Origin: Agrobacterium vitis
GTDB lineage: Bacteria; Pseudomonadota; Alphaproteobacteria; Rhizobiales; Rhizobiaceae
Length of the DNA: 64,000 nt
Reading direction: 5' to 3'
NCBI RefSeq assembly: GCF_037039395.1
Contig: NZ_CP146242.1
Location: 186,001 to 250,000, forward strand
Shown: positions 57,407-64,000 of the stretch, one piece after another
Position numbering within the stretch: position 1 is the first letter of the stretch
Layout: each line of letters starts with the position of its first letter
Program-made: the position numbers and the translations under genes
Notes under the pieces: model-generated
Databases searched by the model: none
Told to the model about the DNA's origin: nothing
The model's input: only the letters and a program-made list of their open reading frames with translations

Positions 57407-59827
57407 TCAGTGCGCCACGGTTGCGCCTGAATCGTCGACGCCTTCCACAGTGCCAACCGCAGGCGTTTCCACCGTGCCATCCCACTCGATCGGCTCTGGT
57501 ATGCGCACCAGCGCATGGGCAATCACTTCACCCATCCGGGCGACCGGGACGATCTCAAGATTGTTCTTCACATTGTCTGGAATATCCGCCAGGTCCTTGG
57601 CGTTTTCTTCCGGGATCAGAACCTTCTTGATGCCGCCGCGAAGCGCTGCCAGCAGCTTTTCCTTCAACCCGCCAATCGGCAAGACGCGACCCCGCAGGGT
57701 GATTTCACCCGTCATCGCCACGTCCTTGTTGACCGGAATGCCCGTCATGATCGAGACGATGGCGGTTGCCATTGCCACGCCAGCCGACGGACCGTCCTTA
57801 GGCGTCGCACCTTCCGGCACGTGGACGTGAATGTCCGACTTGTCGAAGCGCGGTGGTTCGATGCCGAAATCGACGGCGCGCGAGCGGACATAGGATGCCG
57901 CCGCCGAAATCGATTCCTTCATCACTTCCTTCAGATTGCCGGTCACCGTCATGCGGCCCTTGCCCGGCATCATCACGCCTTCGATGGTCAGCAATTCGCC
58001 GCCCACTTCCGTCCAGGCAAGACCGGTGACGATACCGACCTGATCCTCGCCCTCGGCCTCACCATGACGATAACGCGGCACGCCGAGATAATCGTTGATG
58101 CTGGCCGCCGTGACGGCCACAGAGGTCGACTTGCCCTTGATGATTTCGGTCACAGCCTTGCGGGCGACCTTCATCAATTCACGCTCGAGACTGCGCACAC
58201 CGGCCTCGCGGGTATATTGCTGGATGATCGAAACGATCGCATCATCCGCCAGCGAGAACTCTTCCGGGCGAAGCGCATGTTCCTTGATCGCCTTGGGCAG
58301 AAGATGCCGCTTGGCGATCTGGAGCTTTTCATCCTCGGTGTAACCGGCAATCCGAATGATTTCCATGCGGTCCATCAGCGGGCCGGGAATATTCAGCGTA
58401 TTCGCGGTCGTAATGAACATCACGTTGGACAGATCGTATTCGACCTCCAGGTAATGGTCCATGAACGTCGAGTTCTGTTCGGGGTCCAGCACCTCAAGCA
58501 GAGCCGATGACGGATCGCCACGGAAATCCTGGCCCATCTTGTCGATTTCGTCGAGCAGGAACAGCGGGTTGGACCGCTTGGCCTTCTTCATCGACTGCAC
58601 GACCTTGCCGGGCATGGAGCCAATATAGGTCCGGCGGTGACCGCGAATTTCGGCCTCATCACGCACGCCGCCCAGCGCCATGCGGACATATTCACGTCCG
58701 GTGGCCTTGGCAATCGAACGGGCGAGCGAGGTCTTGCCGACACCCGGAGGACCAACGAGGCACAGGATCGGGCCTTTCAGCTTGGTGGCACGGGCCTGCA
58801 CAGCCAGATATTCGACGATCCGTTCCTTGACCTTGTCGAGGCCGAAATGATCCTCATCGAGGATTTTTTCAGCCGCATTGAGGTCGATCCGGACCTTGGA
58901 CTTCTTGTTCCAGGGCAGACCAAGCAACCAGTCGAGATAGTTGCGCACCACGGTGGCTTCCGCCGACATCGGGCTCATATGCTTGAGCTTTTTAAGCTCC
59001 GCATCGGCCTTGTCCTTGGCTTCCTTCGACAGCTTGGTCTTGGCGATGCGCTCTTCCAGTTCGGCCATCTCGTCGCGGCCTTCCTCGCCGTCGCCGAGTT
59101 CCTTCTGGATCGCCTTCATCTGCTCGTTCAGGTAATATTCGCGCTGGGTCTTTTCCATCTGGCGCTTGACGCGCGAGCGAATACGCTTCTCCACCTGGAG
59201 AACGGAAATTTCGCCCTCCATGAAGCCGAGCGCCTTTTCAAGCCGGGTCTTGATGCTCACCGTTTCAAGCATTTCCTGCTTTTCGGTGATCTTGATCGAC
59301 AGATGCGAGGCAACCGTGTCAGCCAGCTTCGAATAGTCTTCGATCTGGCTGGCAGCACCCACCACTTCCGGCGAGATCTTCTTGTTCAGCTTGACGTAGT
59401 TTTCAAACTCCGACACCACCGAGCGGCTCAGAGCCTCGACTTCAACCGGATCTTCGGCGGGTTCGGGCAACAGATCGGCATGGGCCTCATAGAAGTCCTC
59501 ACGTCCGGTATAACCAGAGATCCGGGCGCGCGCCTTGCCTTCGATCAGCACCTTGACGGTGCCGTCAGGCAATTTCAACAGCTGCAACACATTCGCGACG
59601 GTGCCAACCTCATAGATGGCATCCGACGATGGGTCGTCATCGCTTGCATTGATCTGGGTGGCCAGCATGATCTGCTTGTCGGAGCCCATGACTTCTTCGA
59701 GGGCACGAATAGACTTCTCGCGCCCTACAAAGAGCGGCACGATCATGTGCGGGAACACCACGATGTCACGCAGCGGCAATACCGGATAGGTATTGGTTTC
59801 GCCGGTGACAGAGGTCACTTTAGTCAT
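57407..59827 (-). CDS. lon: ATP-dependent Lon protease
   Basis: 806 residues. N-terminal LON substrate-binding domain ([23 protein letters not shown]), AAA+ module ([17 protein letters not shown]), and C-terminal Ser-Lys protease with [18 protein letters not shown] (catalytic Ser) are intact. It degrades misfolded and regulatory proteins, including CcrM in alphaproteobacteria. Start at 59827; the longer frame overlaps only intergenic DNA. clpX lies 622 bases upstream. Confidence 0.96.
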   Translation of the reverse strand: MTKVTSVTGETNTYPVLPLRDIVVFPHMIVPLFVGREKSIRALEEVMGSDKQIMLATQINASDDDPSSDAIYEVGTVANVLQLLKLPDGTVKVLIEGKARARISGYTGREDFYEAHADLLPEPAEDPVEVEALSRSVVSEFENYVKLNKKISPEVVGAASQIEDYSKLADTVASHLSIKITEKQEMLETVSIKTRLEKALGFMEGEISVLQVEKRIRSRVKRQMEKTQREYYLNEQMKAIQKELGDGEEGRDEMAELEERIAKTKLSKEAKDKADAELKKLKHMSPMSAEATVVRNYLDWLLGLPWNKKSKVRIDLNAAEKILDEDHFGLDKVKERIVEYLAVQARATKLKGPILCLVGPPGVGKTSLARSIAKATGREYVRMALGGVRDEAEIRGHRRTYIGSMPGKVVQSMKKAKRSNPLFLLDEIDKMGQDFRGDPSSALLEVLDPEQNSTFMDHYLEVEYDLSNVMFITTANTLNIPGPLMDRMEIIRIAGYTEDEKLQIAKRHLLPKAIKEHALRPEEFSLADDAIVSIIQQYTREAGVRSLERELMKVARKAVTEIIKGKSTSVAVTAASINDYLGVPRYRHGEAEGEDQVGIVTGLAWTEVGGELLTIEGVMMPGKGRMTVTGNLKEVMKESISAAASYVRSRAVDFGIEPPRFDKSDIHVHVPEGATPKDGPSAGVAMATAIVSIMTGIPVNKDVAMTGEITLRGRVLPIGGLKEKLLAALRGGIKKVLIPEENAKDLADIPDNVKNNLEIVPVARMGEVIAHALVRIPEPIEWDGTVETPAVGTVEGVDDSGATVAH

Positions 59828-60263
59828 TCCAGTTCCTTTCATCGTCCCGTTGCCGGGACCCAAATCCGCGCTCAAAAGCCGCGGGGGACATGGTCCTGTC
59901 TCACCGGTTAAAGTGGAGACCCAAGAGCTAAAATTCAAGCCTTTGTGCCCTGTGCCACCACCGTGGCGCAACAGCTTGGGGCCTGTTACATGATTCCGGC
60001 TCAGACCCATCCGGGTCGAGCCCATCATGCTGAAACACACTACAAATGGTTGATTGACGCGACAGCAAGCAACAACAAACGCACCGGCGCGGCCCAACCA
60101 CGGCGACCGAAGCCACCCTACTCTGATGCGCGCGCCAGGCATTCCAGCATTCGAAGAGATCAAATACTCGCCTGGGGCAAACCTGCCTTCGACCGAATCT
60201 GTCACATCGCGCGAAGCACCTGGAGATAGTCATAAACTATTCAAAAACGCCCTGCAAACGACT

Positions 60264-60324
60264 TAGAGTCTGGCAGGGAAAAGTGGGACCCGGTTTCCCC
60301 GAAAAGACAAACGACAACAAGAAG
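60264..60324. repeat. Rhizobial intergenic mosaic-type repeat, inverted copy
   Basis: TAGAGTCTGGCAGGGAAAAG followed by TGGGACCCGGTTTCCCCGAA and AGACAAACGACAACAAG is the reverse of the 56738-56798 element (with its terminal AGAGTCTG). The two copies face each other across hupB-lon. Confidence 0.7.
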
Positions 60325-60399
60325 GTTGCGGACCTGCATCGCTCAAACGACGAGAAACAGAGATCCAAGCACTGATACGGCCCTACCCCGTAGAAACGC

Positions 60400-60422
60400 C
60401 GAAGCCCGCACGCGGCGGGCTT
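60400..60422 (-). terminator. Hairpin downstream of clpX
   Basis: GAAGCCCGCACGCGGCGGGCTTC forms an 8-base stem 28 bases after the clpX stop. No proper T run, so it may be a weak terminator. Confidence 0.55.
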
Positions 60423-60449
60423 CAAAGCTGTTCAGAGATTTGCGGAGGT

Positions 60450-61727
60450 TCACGCCGAAGCGTTGGCTTTTTCTTCCTGGCGATCCGCATAGATGTAAAG
60501 CGGACGAGCGGCACCGCGCACCACTTCATCGGAAATCACCACTTCGCGCACGCCTTCAAGCTCAGGCAGTTCGAACATCGTGTCGAGCAGGATCTTTTCC
60601 ATGATCGAGCGCAGGCCACGAGCGCCGGTCTTGCGGGTAATCGCCTTGCGGGCGATTTCGCGCAGCGCGTCCTCGTGGAAGGACAATTCGACGTCCTCCA
60701 TTTCGAACAGGCGCTGATACTGCTTGACCAGCGCGTTCTTCGGCTCGGACAGGATCTGGATCAGCGCATCCTCATCCAGGTCTTCCAGCGTTGCCAGAAC
60801 CGGCAGACGACCGATGAATTCCGGGATCAGGCCGAACTTGACCAGATCTTCCGGCTCCAGTTCGCGCAGCACTTCGCCGACGCGGCGATCTTCCGGCGAC
60901 ACAACGGTCGCGCCGAAGCCGATCGAGGTTTTTTCGCCACGAGCCGAGATGATCTTGTCGAGACCGGCAAAAGCACCGCCGCAGATGAACAGGATATTGG
61001 TCGTATCCACCTGCAGGAATTCCTGCTGCGGATGCTTGCGACCGCCCTGGGGAGGAACCGAAGCCACAGTGCCTTCCATGATCTTCAACAGCGCCTGCTG
61101 CACGCCTTCGCCAGACACGTCGCGGGTAATCGACGGATTGTCGGACTTGCGGCTGATCTTGTCGACTTCGTCGATATAGACGATACCGCGCTGGGCGCGC
61201 TCGACATTGTAATCGGCCGATTGCAGCAGCTTCAGGATGATGTTTTCAACGTCTTCACCGACATAGCCGGCTTCTGTCAGCGTTGTCGCATCCGCCATGG
61301 TGAAAGGCACATCAATGATGCGCGCCAGGGTCTGGGCAAGATAGGTCTTGCCGCAACCGGTTGGCCCGACCAGCAGGATGTTTGACTTCGCCAGCTCCAC
61401 ATCGCCACCCTTGGAGGCATGCGACAGGCGCTTGTAATGATTGTGTACGGCGACGGACAGGATCTTCTTGGCCTGTCTCTGGCCGATCACATATTCGTCG
61501 AGGATCTTGATGATGTCCTGCGGTGTCGGCACGCCATCGCGCGACTTGACCATCGAACTCTTGTTTTCCTCGCGGATGATATCCATGCAGAGTTCGACGC
61601 ATTCATCGCAGATGAAAACCGTCGGGCCGGCAATCAGTTTCCGGACCTCGTGCTGGCTCTTGCCGCAGAACGAACAATACAGGGTATTCTTCGAGTCACC
61701 GCCGTTGCTTCCGCTGACCTTGCTCAT
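60450..61727 (-). CDS. clpX: ATP-dependent Clp protease ATP-binding subunit ClpX
   Basis: 425 residues. N-terminal zinc-binding domain ([11 protein letters not shown] ... [10 protein letters not shown]), Walker [15 protein letters not shown], Walker [10 protein letters not shown], and the IGF-like loop region are intact. It unfolds substrates for ClpP and, in Caulobacter, removes CtrA. It lies downstream of clpP in the same direction with a 288-base gap that has no gene. Confidence 0.96.
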   Translation of the reverse strand: MSKVSGSNGGDSKNTLYCSFCGKSQHEVRKLIAGPTVFICDECVELCMDIIREENKSSMVKSRDGVPTPQDIIKILDEYVIGQRQAKKILSVAVHNHYKRLSHASKGGDVELAKSNILLVGPTGCGKTYLAQTLARIIDVPFTMADATTLTEAGYVGEDVENIILKLLQSADYNVERAQRGIVYIDEVDKISRKSDNPSITRDVSGEGVQQALLKIMEGTVASVPPQGGRKHPQQEFLQVDTTNILFICGGAFAGLDKIISARGEKTSIGFGATVVSPEDRRVGEVLRELEPEDLVKFGLIPEFIGRLPVLATLEDLDEDALIQILSEPKNALVKQYQRLFEMEDVELSFHEDALREIARKAITRKTGARGLRSIMEKILLDTMFELPELEGVREVVISDEVVRGAARPLYIYADRQEEKANASA

Positions 61728-62015
61728 AACTTTTTCCTTCCAGCACGCCGCACCGCCATTTACCGGCTCGCGGTCTAGTCATGTCGCCCGATACCGCACG
61801 CCCGGCCATCCGGGCGACATTCGGTTCAGAGGTACTATTCAGCTCTCAAAAGTCACATTCATGAGCTGACGGCAACGAGAACCTCTGAGAATATTCAGGC
61901 TATGTCATAAAAGCTCAACATAGCCTTAATAACTATTAGCGCTTTCGGCGGCAGTTTAAACCCCCTGGATGGATCCGGCCTTGCGTTTCCATCGAAAGCC
62001 CACCGCCAAAAGACA

Positions 62016-62648
62016 TCAAGAAGGCGTTACCCCTTCGATTTCGGAGCGCGTCGTAAGGATCTTGTCGATAAGACCCCAGTCCTTGGCTTCCGTGGATTCC
62101 ATGAAGTGGTCGCGGTCAAGCGTGTGCTCGACTTCTTCCAGCGTACGGCCAGTGTGCTTGACATAAACCTCGTTCAAACGACGCTTCATCTTGATGATGT
62201 CGCGGGCATGACGTTCGATGTCGGAAGCCTGGCCCTGGAAGCCGCCGGAAGGCTGATGCACCATGATGCGGGCATTGGGGGTCGCAAAGCGCATGCCCTT
62301 TTCGCCAGCGGCCAGAAGCAGCGATCCCATCGAGGCGGCCTGGCCGACGCACAGCGTCGAGACGGCCGGACGGATGAACTGCATCGTATCGTAGATCGCC
62401 ATGCCGGCAGTCACGACGCCGCCGGGAGAATTGATGTAGATCGCGATTTCCTTCTTCGGATTTTCCGCTTCCAGAAACAGCAGCTGGGCGCAGACAAGCG
62501 ACGCCATATGATCCTCGACCGGTCCGGTCAGGAAAATGATGCGCTCCTTCAACAGACGCGAGTAGATGTCGTAGGACCGTTCGCCGCGATTGGTCTGCTC
62601 CACAACCATAGGCACCAGAGCCATGGCGGTATCAACTGGATTTCTCAT
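62016..62648 (-). CDS. clpP: ATP-dependent Clp protease proteolytic subunit
   Basis: 210 residues. The catalytic Ser in [14 protein letters not shown], His in [16 protein letters not shown] and Asp in the C-terminal half are conserved. The ATG at 62648 (AAGGA 5 bases upstream) is chosen over an upstream TTG at 62663. It forms the chamber used by ClpX. Confidence 0.96.
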   Translation of the reverse strand: MRNPVDTAMALVPMVVEQTNRGERSYDIYSRLLKERIIFLTGPVEDHMASLVCAQLLFLEAENPKKEIAIYINSPGGVVTAGMAIYDTMQFIRPAVSTLCVGQAASMGSLLLAAGEKGMRFATPNARIMVHQPSGGFQGQASDIERHARDIIKMKRRLNEVYVKHTGRTLEEVEHTLDRDHFMESTEAKDWGLIDKILTTRSEIEGVTPS

Positions 62649-63018
62649 GTCCGTCCTTTTCAACCCATTCCCGAAGCCTGTCAGGCCCGATGCCGATCCG
62701 GGCTGAGGGAATCAATTCAAATGCTGTCAATCCCTACATAGAGTGTTCGCCCCCAACACTTCAAGACGCGAGCACGCGATATCCTTAATCGCTTGCATGG
62801 ATTGGTTCTCGCATTCTCGCTGTTTTTCCGAAAGTGCCCCCTTGGGCGGTGGCATACCCTGTCTGGCCGTGCACAGAAAATCGATAACATGGTGAATAGG
62901 GCGTGATAGGTCCAATCGGAATTTGCAACCAAAAGGAAAAATCGATTATGATCGCCGCCAGACCATCCCGGCTTTCGTTCGGAAGCATAAAACCAGAGAC
63001 TGACGAGGGCCGACCGCC
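62649..63018. other. Intergenic region between clpP and the GGDEF gene
   Basis: No gene is supported; it must hold two divergent promoters. Minus-strand TTGACAGCATTTGAATTG near 62715-62735 could include the clpP -35 element, but no good -10 was found. Confidence 0.5.
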
Positions 63019-64000
63019 TTGCTCGACATCAAGACAGCCTTTTTGATGTGGGGGACCCAGGCGATCACGCTGGCGGTCCTGCTGATCACCATATGGCTGC
63101 GCGCGCCACAGCATCGCTATTATGGTTACATGGCCATCGGGTTTGCCTGTCACGGCATCGGCGCTATGCTGATCGCGCTTCGCAACGATCTGCCGCCGCC
63201 TGTGGCAATTTACGGCGGCAACGCCATTGTGCTGTGCGGCTTCTGTTTCTGGATCTGTGCGCTGCGGCTGTTTGACGGGCGCAAACCTGGCTGGTGGATC
63301 GCGGCGCCGCTGCTGCTCTGGGGCCTCGTCCTGATTCATCCGGTCATACGTGATACCTACGCCTATCGTCTGGCGACCCATCAATTTGCCAGCATGCTTT
63401 GCTTCGTGATGCTCGCGGTCACGGCCATGACATCGCGCATGACGGCACGGAAATATCGTCGGATGCTTGCGGCCTTGTGGACCCTGCAAGCGCTGTCATG
63501 TGCGGTGATCGGTTCAGCCAGCCTGATCGGCATGCCGGAAGGCCAGCATGAGGTTGCCCTCAGCGACTATATCGGCCTGTTCGTCATCGTCTGCCTGGTA
63601 TCGGCCATGGTGCTTATGGCCCGGATCGTCATGGACCGAAACGAACGGGAACTGAAGCAATTGTCGCGCACCGATCCCCTCACCGGCGTACTGAACCGGC
63701 GTGGCCTGATCGAAACCGTAGGTGAGCTGAAACACACCGTCGCCAGAGACCGGCTTCTGGCGCTGCTTGTGTTCGATCTCGATTATTTCAAACATATCAA
63801 TGATACATTCGGTCATCAGGCTGGCGATACGGTGTTGTCCTGCTTTGCACAGATGACGGGCGGCGCGCTTGGTAATGGCGCGATTTTCGCCCGCTCCGGC
63901 GGCGAGGAGTTCTGCGCCGTCATGCCTGTTGCGGATCTGCGCCAAGCTGCCGGCGTTGCCGAGCGGATCCGCTACATGATCGCCTCAACCCCGATCACGA
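63019..64000 (+). CDS. Membrane-bound GGDEF diguanylate cyclase, 3' partial
   Basis: The first 327 codons of a gene that leaves the window. About six hydrophobic helices (residues 10-205: AITLAVLLITIWLRAP, IGFACHGIGAMLIALR, AAPLLLWGLVLIHPV, etc.) form a membrane sensor, followed by a GGDEF domain (RTDPLTGVLNRRGL, FDLDYFKHINDTFGHQAGD, SGGEEFCAVM). It makes cyclic di-GMP, like PleD. The TTG at 63019 (MLDIKTAF-type N-terminus) is taken as start; an ATG nine codons further on (63046) is the alternative. Confidence 0.88.
   Translation, partial: MLDIKTAFLMWGTQAITLAVLLITIWLRAPQHRYYGYMAIGFACHGIGAMLIALRNDLPPPVAIYGGNAIVLCGFCFWICALRLFDGRKPGWWIAAPLLLWGLVLIHPVIRDTYAYRLATHQFASMLCFVMLAVTAMTSRMTARKYRRMLAALWTLQALSCAVIGSASLIGMPEGQHEVALSDYIGLFVIVCLVSAMVLMARIVMDRNERELKQLSRTDPLTGVLNRRGLIETVGELKHTVARDRLLALLVFDLDYFKHINDTFGHQAGDTVLSCFAQMTGGALGNGAIFARSGGEEFCAVMPVADLRQAAGVAERIRYMIASTPIT

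Larger units (their letters stand above)
59828..60449. other. lon upstream region
   Basis: No gene is supported. It holds the lon promoter, the repeat at 60264-60324 and the clpX terminator hairpin at 60400-60422. Around 60030-60150 the sequence is rich in ACA/CCA motifs of no clear meaning. Confidence 0.5.

Overview
The window looks like a chromosomal segment of a Rhizobiaceae member (Rhizobium/Agrobacterium/Allorhizobium/Sinorhizobium group). It is GC-rich. It carries the alphaproteobacterial divK-pleD pair, a compact proS, a complete 14-gene nuo cluster with two rhizobial extra genes, and a clpP-clpX-lon-hupB block. From memory, the gene order rpmG, pleD, divK, dinB, dnaE, lolD, lolC, proS, mce, rnj, birA, nuoN-A matches Sinorhizobium meliloti. 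I could not run a comparison.

Core block 1 (1-20977): a 5'-partial MFS transporter with a +1 frameshift, rpmG, a structured then AT-rich intergenic stretch, divK-pleD (cell-cycle signalling and c-di-GMP), a DUF3572 gene with a HAD hydrolase, dinB under a LexA-type box, an L,D-transpeptidase, dnaE, a 28-residue membrane small ORF, lolD-lolC (lipoprotein export), proS, a candidate sRNA, DUF1467, a TetR/RidA divergent pair with palindromic operators, methylmalonyl-CoA epimerase, RNase J and BirA.

Core block 2 (20974-37358): nuoA to nuoN (complex I), all on the minus strand, with several overlapping starts and stops, followed by two tRNA-Asp genes.

Accessory block (about 37936-56650): this lies between tRNA-Val and hupB. 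It starts with a prophage remnant: a tRNA-linked integrase interrupted by an IS110-family (IS1111-like) element just before its catalytic tyrosine, then a portal protein, a GTA gp10-like protein and a fused protease-capsid. The capsid gene is cut off and joined tail-to-tail to a truncated cas5e. Beyond the junction lies a decaying type I-E CRISPR-Cas locus: cas5e truncated, cas7e and cse2 intact, cse1 frameshifted, an intact 8-repeat/7-spacer array, and cas3 split by an in-frame TGA at the Trp of its LADW motif. cas6e, cas1 and cas2 are absent. The block continues with a hydroxycinnamate module (CoA ligase, hydratase/lyase, frameshifted MarR regulator) and a DUF2256-MFS symporter pair.

Core block 3 (56800-64000): hupB, lon, clpX, clpP and a membrane GGDEF protein cut by the window end. 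Rhizobial short palindromic repeats flank hupB and lon.

The most notable observation is the multi-hit decay of the CRISPR-Cas locus and the deletion scar joining a phage capsid gene to cas5e. The IS110 insertion at the integrase active site, with a candidate bridge RNA, comes next. Three single-base frameshifts (MFS, marR, cse1) could be real or sequencing errors and should be checked against reads.
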